Assembly: GCA_024233875.1 (NCBI GenBank)
Contig: JACKPB010000004.1
Coordinates: forward strand, 62,001 to 126,000
Direction of reading: 5' to 3'
Source: Leptospiraceae bacterium
Lineage (GTDB): Bacteria > Spirochaetota > Leptospiria > Leptospirales > Leptospiraceae
Length of the DNA: 64,000 nucleotides
Below, one piece after another: positions 1-7,923 of the stretch. The translations under genes and the position numbers were made by a program. The notes beneath the pieces are model-generated. The model was not told where the DNA came from, did no database searches, and saw only the letters and a program-made list of their open reading frames with translations. The first letter of the stretch is position 1. The number at the start of each line of letters is the position of its first letter.

Positions 1-1863
1 CCGAACAAACTTGCGGCTATCATCGGAATTTCTGCTGTAGCTATTCCGTTCTTCATTACCTTAGGATCCCTATTTGCCTATGTTCCGATGAAAAACAAAG
101 AGCCTCATCTCTTCAGTCTTTTGGAATGGATTCATGCAGGTTCGTTTAAGGTCAACTTTGCCTATCAGGTAGATCAACTTTCTCTGTACATGACTCTGAT
201 CATTACAGGAATCGGATCTCTAATCCATATCTACAGTATGGGATACATGAAAGGTGAGGCCGGTTTCAATCGATTCTTCGTGTATTTGAATCTATTTATT
301 TTCTCTATGCTCAACCTGGTTCTATCAGACAATTTAGTTCTCATGTTTCTGGGTTGGGAAGGTGTTGGACTTTGCTCCTATTTGCTGATTGGATTTGATT
401 ACCACAAGGACACAGCAGCCAATGCAGGGATGAAAGCCTTCATCACGAATCGAATAGGGGACGTTGGATTCGCGGTTGGTATTTTCCTTACCTATTGGTA
501 TCTCGGTTCTGTTCGATATGTAGACATAATGAAGGCACTTCCTGATGCTCTTCTCTTCAGAGACATAATCAATTGGGTGGCCCTTGCCTTCTTCATAGGA
601 GCCATTGGTAAATCAGCTCAGATCCCTCTCTATGTCTGGCTTCCGGATGCGATGGCAGGTCCGACACCTGTTTCCGCTCTCATCCATGCGGCGACAATGG
701 TGACAGCAGGGGTCTTCATGATCGCCCGGTTGAATCCGATTTTCGCTGCGGCTGAAATCACCAGCAATTACATAGCCATTACCGGTGCGGTAACTGCTTT
801 TTTTGCCGCTACCATCGGTATTTTTCAAACAGATATCAAAAAGGTTCTGGCTTACTCTACCGTATCTCAGTTGGGATACATGTTTCTCGCCATGGGAGTA
901 GGGGCCTACACAGCAGGTATGTTCCATCTCATGACCCATGCTTTCTTTAAGGCTCTGATGTTCCTCGGGTCCGGTTCGGTCATCCATGCGATGCACCATG
1001 AGCAGGACATGAGAAATATGGGAAATCTTAAAAATTACATGAAAGTTACCTGGATGACTTTCATGATCGGAACCTTGGCTATTGCCGGGATTCCTCCGTT
1101 CAGCGGGTTCTTTTCGAAAGATCTAATTCTTGAAAAAGCTTTCGGTCATCCGGGAATCGGCCCTTTCCTTTGGGTTCTTGGCGTCGCCGGAGCCATGACC
1201 ACCGCTTTCTATATGTTCCGTTTGGTCTTCCTTACATTCTATGGTGAAGAAAGAATTGATCATCATGTCAAAGAGCATCTCCATGAATCTCCTTTCTCAA
1301 TTACTTTTCCTCTGGTAGTTCTGGCTATAGGAGCTGCGGTAGCAGGTTGGTTGCAGATTCCACATCTCTTCTTTGGTGGGGTTCATATTTTGGATGATTT
1401 CTTTGCACCAATATTTGACAAAAGCGATGTGGTTACGAAAGCCTGGGGAATTGTCAAACATCCCCATGAAATGAGTCATTCTCTGGAATGGACACTCATG
1501 ATCCTTTCAGTAGCTGTAGCAGTTACCGGAATTGTGATCGCAAGAACCATTTTCATCGGGAAAAAATCAGTCCCTCCAGCTGATAAAGATTTCAAAGGAC
1601 TTCCGAAGCTCATCTATGCTAAGTACTATGTGGATGAAATTTTTGAAGCCTATATCATCCAACCGCTGGTGATGATTTCCGAAGCCCTGGCAGAATGGGA
1701 CAAGAAATTTATAGATGGAACTGTAGTGGGTGTCGGTAGATTGTTTTTGAATCTTTCTGAAGGATTTCGAAAACTTCAGACCGGTGTTGTCGGTGATTAT
1801 GCGCTTTTCATAGTTTTGGGAAGTGTGGTCATTATTTTCTTTTTATTCTTTAAGGGAGCCTGA
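1..1863 (+). CDS. nuoL: NADH-quinone oxidoreductase subunit L, 5' end missing
   Basis: Antiporter-like proton-pumping membrane subunit at the distal end of the complex I arm. The reading frame is open from base 1, so the gene enters from outside the window; about 25-30 N-terminal residues are missing by comparison with E. coli NuoL, and the ATG at 88 is internal. The visible 620 residues hold many membrane segments and the family motifs LGWEGVGLCSYLLIG (essential Glu) and KSAQIPLYVWLPDAMAGPTP, followed by HAATMVTAG in the discontinuous helix region. The C-terminus carries the long lateral helix and a final membrane helix. nuoM starts 8 bases after the stop, so these are one operon. Confidence 0.97.
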   Translation, partial: PNKLAAIIGISAVAIPFFITLGSLFAYVPMKNKEPHLFSLLEWIHAGSFKVNFAYQVDQLSLYMTLIITGIGSLIHIYSMGYMKGEAGFNRFFVYLNLFIFSMLNLVLSDNLVLMFLGWEGVGLCSYLLIGFDYHKDTAANAGMKAFITNRIGDVGFAVGIFLTYWYLGSVRYVDIMKALPDALLFRDIINWVALAFFIGAIGKSAQIPLYVWLPDAMAGPTPVSALIHAATMVTAGVFMIARLNPIFAAAEITSNYIAITGAVTAFFAATIGIFQTDIKKVLAYSTVSQLGYMFLAMGVGAYTAGMFHLMTHAFFKALMFLGSGSVIHAMHHEQDMRNMGNLKNYMKVTWMTFMIGTLAIAGIPPFSGFFSKDLILEKAFGHPGIGPFLWVLGVAGAMTTAFYMFRLVFLTFYGEERIDHHVKEHLHESPFSITFPLVVLAIGAAVAGWLQIPHLFFGGVHILDDFFAPIFDKSDVVTKAWGIVKHPHEMSHSLEWTLMILSVAVAVTGIVIARTIFIGKKSVPPADKDFKGLPKLIYAKYYVDEIFEAYIIQPLVMISEALAEWDKKFIDGTVVGVGRLFLNLSEGFRKLQTGVVGDYALFIVLGSVVIIFFLFFKGA

Positions 1864-1871
1864 GACTAGAT

Positions 1872-3629
1872 ATGCCCGAGTCGATTTTATCAATTATTAT
1901 TTTCTCTCCTCTGATCGGTGTCCTTCTGATAGCACTTCAGAAAGATGAAACCTATATCAAATGGACGAGTTTGTTCATCACATTCATTAGTTTTGTGTTG
2001 AGCGTCCCTCTCATGCTCGCTTTCAATTCATCGAGCTCAGAACTCCAATTTGTTCACTTCATTCCCGGTTGGATTCTTATGGGTGAAAAACTCGTAGTGA
2101 ACTACCACTTCGGTCTGGATGGAATAGCTCTTCTTCTCTTTGTTTTGACTTCCTTCCTTTTCTTTCTCTCCAGTGCGGCTTCCTGGACATACATTCAGAA
2201 AAGAATCAAAGAATTTCACATTGCTTTGCTCTTTCTTGAAATCGGTGTTTTGGGAGTCTTCTCTTCAGCCAATCTAATTCTTTTCTACATTTTTTGGGAA
2301 TTGATGCTGATTCCAATGGCACTTTTGATAGGTGTCTGGGGAGGAGAAAATCGGGTTTATGCCGCAGTGAAATTTTTCATCTACACTATGGCGGGTTCGG
2401 TTTTGATGCTGGCCGGAATTCTCATCATCTACTACAAAACAGGAACAGTGACCATCGAAGAACTTTCTGTCATGAATCTGGACAATTTTTCCAGAGAATT
2501 GCAAATCTTCCTTTTCATAGCCTTTGCTCTCAGTTTTGCTATTAAGATTCCTGTCTTTCCTGTTCATACCTGGTTGCCTGATGCACATACCGAAGCACCT
2601 ACAGCCGGTTCTGTTATCCTTGCCGGAGTCCTTTTGAAAATGGGAACTTATGGGTTCATTCGTTTCTGCATTCCATTTTTCCCTTCCATTTCGCTAGAAT
2701 TCAAAGAAATTCTCATGGTTCTCAGTGTGGTTGGGATTGTCTACGGTGCACTGGTGGCTATGGTTCAAAAAGATGCCAAGAAACTCATTGCCTACAGTTC
2801 TGTATCACACTTAGGATTCTGTACTTTGGGACTTCTGACTTTTACAGAAGAAGGTGTGATGGGAGGAATGCTTCAGATGATCAATCACGGGGTCTCTACC
2901 GGAATGCTCTTCCTCATGATCGGGATGATCTATGAAAGAACTCACACCCGAATGATCGCTGACTATGGTGGAATCGCTAAAATCGTCCCCACTTTTGCTA
3001 TTTTCTTTATGATAGCCATGCTTTCCTCTGTGGGTCTACCCGGAACCAATGGTTTTGTAGGAGAGTTTTTGGTCTTACTGGGAACTTTGAAAATCAATGT
3101 CATTCTCGGAGTGGTTGCAGGAACCGGTGTTGTCTGGGCTGCAGCTTACTTACTCTGGTTGACCAAAAGATTTCTATTCGGTGAACTGACAAACAAAGAA
3201 AACGAACTTCTTTCCGATCTCAACACCAGAGAAATAGCAATCTTAGTTCCTCTTGTGGTCCTCATCTTCTGGTTCGGAATCTATCCCAAAACCTTTTCGA
3301 AATATCTGGAGCCCTCCGTAAGGGTGTACCTAAATTCAGCTTCTACCCAGGCGATTTCAGAAAGAATTTCCAGAGTGAGTGAAACCGGAGAGAAGATCAT
3401 CGATTCCAAGCAATACACTCAAAATTACAAAACATTGGGAGCACCTGTCCGATCTTTTGAACAGAGATTGGCGGGATACACTACAGCCTACACCATTTTG
3501 ACTGAAGCGGATTCCATCAAAGCAATGCCTGTGGATCCCCATGACAATCACAATGAAACTCCTGAGAAAACGATGGATTCTCATGAAGGTCATGAAAACG
3601 AAAGCATTCACAAAGAAGGGGAGAATTGA
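1872..3629 (+). CDS. nuoM: NADH-quinone oxidoreductase subunit M
   Basis: Second antiporter-like subunit of complex I. Family marks include FYIFWELMLIPMALLIGVWG with the conserved Glu, the Lys in AIKIPVFPVHTWLPDAHTEA, and GSVILAGVLLKMGTYG. At 585 residues it is about 75 longer than E. coli NuoM (509). The excess is a hydrophilic tail after the last membrane helix (about residue 470 on) that ends in a stretch rich in His, Glu and Asp (DPHDNHNETPEK, then SHEGHENESIHKEGEN). The tail is in frame and runs up to nuoN, so it looks real rather than a frameshift. The stop overlaps the nuoN ribosome-binding region. Confidence 0.97.
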   Translation: MPESILSIIIFSPLIGVLLIALQKDETYIKWTSLFITFISFVLSVPLMLAFNSSSSELQFVHFIPGWILMGEKLVVNYHFGLDGIALLLFVLTSFLFFLSSAASWTYIQKRIKEFHIALLFLEIGVLGVFSSANLILFYIFWELMLIPMALLIGVWGGENRVYAAVKFFIYTMAGSVLMLAGILIIYYKTGTVTIEELSVMNLDNFSRELQIFLFIAFALSFAIKIPVFPVHTWLPDAHTEAPTAGSVILAGVLLKMGTYGFIRFCIPFFPSISLEFKEILMVLSVVGIVYGALVAMVQKDAKKLIAYSSVSHLGFCTLGLLTFTEEGVMGGMLQMINHGVSTGMLFLMIGMIYERTHTRMIADYGGIAKIVPTFAIFFMIAMLSSVGLPGTNGFVGEFLVLLGTLKINVILGVVAGTGVVWAAAYLLWLTKRFLFGELTNKENELLSDLNTREIAILVPLVVLIFWFGIYPKTFSKYLEPSVRVYLNSASTQAISERISRVSETGEKIIDSKQYTQNYKTLGAPVRSFEQRLAGYTTAYTILTEADSIKAMPVDPHDNHNETPEKTMDSHEGHENESIHKEGEN

Positions 3630-3631
3630 TC

Positions 3632-5074
3632 ATGCCCACAACACCCGAATTAAAAGATTTTCTTTCCATCCTTCCGGCTATGGTTCTGGCCGGAGCCGGA
3701 ACTCTATTTCTTCTGGCACAATTTACGTTTCATTCCAATGACCACAGAGTTTTGAGATTCATTACAGGATTTTTTCTTCTCCTGGCTCTCTATTTCAATT
3801 TTGATGCCAGAACAGCTCCAGGTCTTGGTTCTTATTTTGGTGGTCAGGTCAAGATTTCCGATCTGACGATTTGGCTGAATGCAATTTATATTGGAACTGC
3901 ATTGATGACAATCATTGCCTCTCCCAGGATTCTCAATCAGCATGGAATTACATTTCCGGAATTTTACCCTCTCATTCTCTTTGCAGTGACAGGAATGTTT
4001 TTTATGACTACAGGTTCAGACTTCATAGTTCTTTTTATAGGTCTGGAGCTCCTTTCTATTTCACTCTACATTCTCATTGGAATGGCTAAGAATGAAATGT
4101 CCAGTCTCGAAGCCGCTATGAAGTACTTCCTTCTGGGAGCCTTTTCTTCCGGTTTCATGCTAATGGGGATTGCCCTACTTTTCGGGGGAAGCGGTTCCAC
4201 CAATTTAGAAATTGCACTCAGGACAGTCTTTCAGGTTGCAGAAAATTCTGAAACAGGAATGTATTCTAGAATTGGACTGGGTCTATTCTTTATAGGAGTA
4301 TTCTTTAAGATTGCGCTTTTCCCATTTCACTCCTGGACACCTGATGTGTACGAAGGTGCACTGACAACAATGACAGGATTTATGGCAAGTGGTCCCAAGG
4401 CCGCAGCTATGGGATTGCTTTTGATAGTATATACTTACATACCTGTTGTAGACACAGAGTCGTACTGGACGACTATGATCGGTAGCATTGCCATTCTCTC
4501 TATGACTTTTGGAAATATCCTCGCTCTCAAACAGGAAAATCTCAAGAGAGTTCTGGCCTATTCTTCTATCTCGCATGCGGGATATGTGGTTGCGGGGATT
4601 GTCTGCGGAGCCAGAGAAGAAGTGATCTACTATCTCATTATGTATGCTTTCATGAACATTGCGGGCTTTTCCATCATTGCTTATCTGGAAAATGGAAAGC
4701 ATGTGATATCTTATTCTTCACTGAAATCCTTAGTCTCCAGAAAACCCTACAGTGCTCTTGCTCTCCTTTTGGTTTTCTTTTCTCTAGGTGGAATCCCACC
4801 CCTTGGTGGATTTTGGACAAAAGTATTCCTCTTTCAAAGAATAGCAGAGTCAGAAAATCCGATGAACAGGATTCTTTTGATTGCCGGTGTAGTGAATTCA
4901 GCAATTGCCATCTATTACTATCTCAGGGTGACAGTGAGTGCATTCATGACAGAGGAAAAGAGCGATCTATCTCTGGAAACAATTGAAAGGAGCTATGGTC
5001 TTCTCTTTACTTCTGTAATTTCAGTAGTTTTCATTTCATTCAGTTGGTTGATTTTCCATCCTTCTCATCTCTGA
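3632..5074 (+). CDS. nuoN: NADH-quinone oxidoreductase subunit N
   Basis: Third antiporter-like subunit of the complex I membrane arm, about 481 residues, close to the usual length. HSWTPDVYEGALTTMTGFMA and SGPKAAAMGLLLIVYTY mark the antiporter core, and RVLAYSSISHAGYVVAGIV is the conserved helix 12 region. I prefer the ATG at 3632: GGGGAG at 3618-3623 sits 8 bases before it, whereas a TTG at 3626 would be too close. The start lies 2 bases after the nuoM stop. The operon ends here, since a strong stem-loop with a T run follows. Confidence 0.96.
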   Translation: MPTTPELKDFLSILPAMVLAGAGTLFLLAQFTFHSNDHRVLRFITGFFLLLALYFNFDARTAPGLGSYFGGQVKISDLTIWLNAIYIGTALMTIIASPRILNQHGITFPEFYPLILFAVTGMFFMTTGSDFIVLFIGLELLSISLYILIGMAKNEMSSLEAAMKYFLLGAFSSGFMLMGIALLFGGSGSTNLEIALRTVFQVAENSETGMYSRIGLGLFFIGVFFKIALFPFHSWTPDVYEGALTTMTGFMASGPKAAAMGLLLIVYTYIPVVDTESYWTTMIGSIAILSMTFGNILALKQENLKRVLAYSSISHAGYVVAGIVCGAREEVIYYLIMYAFMNIAGFSIIAYLENGKHVISYSSLKSLVSRKPYSALALLLVFFSLGGIPPLGGFWTKVFLFQRIAESENPMNRILLIAGVVNSAIAIYYYLRVTVSAFMTEEKSDLSLETIERSYGLLFTSVISVVFISFSWLIFHPSHL

Positions 5075-5097
5075 GAATTTGAACCAATCGAAACCAG

Positions 5098-5129
5098 AAA
5101 AAGGGGGATTTGCTTCCCCCTTTTTTTTT
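5098..5129. terminator. Rho-independent terminator after nuoN, probably bidirectional
   Basis: A perfect 10-base stem (AAAAAGGGGG with CCCCCTTTTT) and an 8-base loop, followed by nine T on the plus strand. The A run on the other side makes it usable in both directions. It serves the convergent ends of nuoN and the outer-membrane factor gene, whose stop codon overlaps the T run. Confidence 0.9.
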
Positions 5130-6624
5130 ACTTCCGAAGGGATTTTAAATCTGCCAATGTGGCGTAAAAGTTGACTATAGTTTTTTTGTGATCGGAGAGT
5201 GCATCAATCTCGCGATTTTTTGCCTCAGCGAGAGTCTGTTCCCGAATATTGACCAGAATCAGGGTTCCTTCTCCAATTTTAAATTTGTCAAGTTCTGCTT
5301 TTTCCAGCTGATCTGCCAGTTCTACTTCTCTTTTTGCTAAGAGTGCTCGTTCACGGGTAACATTGAGAAAAGAATAGATATTTTTTATATCTGCGCCGAT
5401 TCTATCTCTCATGTATTTTTCCTGTTCTTCCAGTTTCTTATTTTTAGCATCCACTCCTTTAATTTTTCCTCTTTGAGTTCTGGTTTGGAGGGGAATATTC
5501 AAAACGATATTGGCATCCAATTCTGGTTTGGATCTGGTTTCACTTCCGGGACCCATGTCCTGAGAAGCCATGAAGACCAGATCGATTCCGGGTTGGATTT
5601 GGTTTTTAGCCAATTCCTTTTCAATTCGATTGATATCTTTTTGGGCTTTGAATCTAAGGAGATCCGGACGGTTTTCCATTGCAAAGTTTACCTGCTTTTC
5701 AATGTCCATTCCCTCGGGATCTTTCATTTGATCAAAGGCTCCTTGGGGAAGAAGGTTGAGAGTAGGTTGAATTTTCTTCTCTTTGTCAATTCTCAGGAAA
5801 AGTGACAGTTCATTTGCAGCTACATTCATGTTTTGTTCGGCTGAGAGAAGTTGTGCTTCCCTCTGCAAGAGAATTCTTTCATTGTCAATCTGTTCGATCA
5901 ATGCCAGATCCCCTTCCTTCACACGTCTGGTGATTTGGTTTTGTCTTATCTCTGCAATACGATAGATGGATTGAGCTATCTTGTACTTTTCAACAGAGGC
6001 AATCCAATCCCAATACTTCATAAGAGCATTTCTGTAGATTTCTAATTTCTGACCGGTGACACTCAGATCGGCAAGCCTCATTCCTATTTCCGATTGTTTG
6101 ATGGATGCTCTTCCCTTGTCTATGGATCGATTTCGAAAGATAGGGATCCTGGCACCTGCTCTCACTTCACCATATTTATTGGTCTCTCTTTCGCCGTAGT
6201 AAACAGGAAACTTCCCCTGACCCAGTCGATAGCCTGCAAAAAAGGAAGTCCCGTTGAAGGTGGTGGGTTGTTCGACCATTGTATCAAATCTTTGATTCAG
6301 GTAGTAACCGGAAGAGGATGTGATATTGGATTTGATCGCTCCATCGAATGATCCTTTGGCACTGAGAAGTTCAGCATCTGCAATATTGTAATCCTGAAAG
6401 GCTGCCGCAAGAAGGGGAAAATGGTTTTCCATAGTTTCCATGACAAAATCCATTTTCAATTCCTTGAGTTCATAGGAATGTGTGTCTGTATTTTTGGGGT
6501 GAAGGGCACTTTCTCTGGATTTTCTTTTTTTGTCCAGAAGGTCCGACCCCGGTAGATTCGTTTCTACAGATAGGAGACCTTCCACTCCAAAAAATAGTAA
6601 TAAAAATAGTGAAGCAAAAATCAT
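5128..6624 (-). CDS. TolC-like outer-membrane efflux protein
   Basis: Predicted trimeric outer-membrane channel for a tripartite exporter. A hydrophobic signal peptide (about residues 1-20, IFASLFLLLFFG) is followed by two long alpha-helical, coiled-coil-rich halves typical of the OEP family (498 residues; E. coli TolC is 493). The family-typical pattern of Asn, Asp and aliphatic residues is seen in LADLSVTGQKLEIYRNALM and in the second half near VELADQLEKAELDKFKIGEG. It overlaps the adaptor gene by 4 bases, so channel, adaptor and ABC protein are one transcript. The exported cargo is not evident from the sequence. Confidence 0.88.
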   Translation of the reverse strand: MIFASLFLLLFFGVEGLLSVETNLPGSDLLDKKRKSRESALHPKNTDTHSYELKELKMDFVMETMENHFPLLAAAFQDYNIADAELLSAKGSFDGAIKSNITSSSGYYLNQRFDTMVEQPTTFNGTSFFAGYRLGQGKFPVYYGERETNKYGEVRAGARIPIFRNRSIDKGRASIKQSEIGMRLADLSVTGQKLEIYRNALMKYWDWIASVEKYKIAQSIYRIAEIRQNQITRRVKEGDLALIEQIDNERILLQREAQLLSAEQNMNVAANELSLFLRIDKEKKIQPTLNLLPQGAFDQMKDPEGMDIEKQVNFAMENRPDLLRFKAQKDINRIEKELAKNQIQPGIDLVFMASQDMGPGSETRSKPELDANIVLNIPLQTRTQRGKIKGVDAKNKKLEEQEKYMRDRIGADIKNIYSFLNVTRERALLAKREVELADQLEKAELDKFKIGEGTLILVNIREQTLAEAKNREIDALSDHKKTIVNFYATLADLKSLRK

Positions 6625-7919
6625 TTCTTTTCTCCTTTTTTCTCTAGTATTCCTTTTAGGTCTGCGGGTAGAGCTGGAGGAAAATCATTGAGTCGTCTCC
6701 AAAATTCATAGCCCAGAGTCACCCGATTCAAAAATATCCATCCATTGGCCCGAACACCCTGTCGGAGGAACTTGCCGGGAGGCCATTCTTCTTTGCCATT
6801 TGGTTTGATGAGGACCCTGAATCTTCCGGAACCGTTGTCGGTCATATCTACGAAAGAAACCTCACCTCCAAAAGTTCCGTAAGTGAATTCCGGCCAACCA
6901 CTGAATTGTATCACAGGCCAGCTTTGAAATTGAAGTCTGGCTTCTCTCCCATTTGTAATCAGAGGGATGTCATTTCCGTCTACCCAAATTTCTACTGCTC
7001 TTTCTTCTGTATCCGGAATGAGAATCGCAAGAGGTTCCCCCGTTTTGACCATTTCTCCATCCTGAGATACAATCAAACGCATTATGGTTCCTTCCCGCGG
7101 TGCCTTTACTGTCTGGGAATGCTGGCGGGACAATCTGGCAGAGATTCTGGGCAATTCTGCATTTGCATTGGCCAATTCTGCTCTCGCGGCTGCTAGCGCG
7201 GCTTTTGCATCTTCAATCGAAGCGCTTCCATCGGTTCCGACTTTGGACTGGTCGGAATTCAGTGCTATGAATTCTGATTTGGCAGCACTCAGAGAAGTTT
7301 TTGCCCGGTTTACATCGGTTAGCGCTCTGGCTTCGTTCATTTCTGCCATTTCTAGTGCACGCTTGGAAGTCAGGCCCTGATTGAAGAGATTTTGTTGTCT
7401 TTTTAAATTCAATACTGCTGTTTTGTGCACAGCTTCGGAGGCTTCCAGAGCATGTTCCGCTGCCTCCACTCTATCCGCCGCCATCCGTGTCCTGGATTTT
7501 GCCGCAGAAATTGCGTTGTTGGCAGAGGCTCCGAGAGATTTGATTCTAGCCTGAATGGATTCGATTCTGGACTCTACGGCGGCAATTCTGGATTCTACTG
7601 CTGATTTTTCTTCCATCAATCTGGAGAGAAACATGGGATCATTGTCAGAGATTTCTAAGATAAGATCTCCTTTTTTGACGACACTTCCTTCCATGATGTG
7701 CCAGTGAACAATTCTTCCATCTATGGGTGCTTCAATAAATTGCTGTCTGTCCAGAGGAGCGTAAGCAACCACCCGTCCCGTTCCGTAGATTGTTTGCTGC
7801 CAGGGAACCATTGTTAGGATGAAAATTGACAGGAAGAATAAACAGGAAATCAGATAAGCGATGACCCTGATGAGAGATGGGGTTGTTGTAATACGAATGA
7901 GTGGGTATTTGGGTATCAT
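6621..7919 (-). CDS. HlyD-like membrane fusion (adaptor) protein
   Basis: Periplasmic adaptor joining an inner-membrane exporter to the TolC-like channel. One N-terminal membrane helix (about residues 17-40) is followed by a lipoyl half-motif (VVKKGDLILEISDNDP). Next comes a long Ala/Glu/Arg-rich coiled coil (about 75-270, with several AAVESRIE-like heptads), then the second lipoyl half (GEMVKTGEPLAILIPD) and a beta-barrel region. Its 432 residues fit the HlyD/type I secretion class. It begins 4 bases after the ABC gene stop and overlaps the outer-membrane factor gene by 4 bases. Confidence 0.9.
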   Translation of the reverse strand: MIPKYPLIRITTTPSLIRVIAYLISCLFFLSIFILTMVPWQQTIYGTGRVVAYAPLDRQQFIEAPIDGRIVHWHIMEGSVVKKGDLILEISDNDPMFLSRLMEEKSAVESRIAAVESRIESIQARIKSLGASANNAISAAKSRTRMAADRVEAAEHALEASEAVHKTAVLNLKRQQNLFNQGLTSKRALEMAEMNEARALTDVNRAKTSLSAAKSEFIALNSDQSKVGTDGSASIEDAKAALAAARAELANANAELPRISARLSRQHSQTVKAPREGTIMRLIVSQDGEMVKTGEPLAILIPDTEERAVEIWVDGNDIPLITNGREARLQFQSWPVIQFSGWPEFTYGTFGGEVSFVDMTDNGSGRFRVLIKPNGKEEWPPGKFLRQGVRANGWIFLNRVTLGYEFWRRLNDFPPALPADLKGILEKKGEKK

Positions 7920-7923
7920 ATTC

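Noticed and set aside
88..90. ATG at 88 as the nuoL start
   Set aside because: The frame is open to base 1 and encodes the expected first helices of NuoL, so the gene is truncated by the window.
613..999. 128-codon open frame on the minus strand
   Set aside because: Lies wholly inside nuoL in the opposite strand; His/Arg/Cys-rich composition typical of a reverse shadow of a membrane protein.
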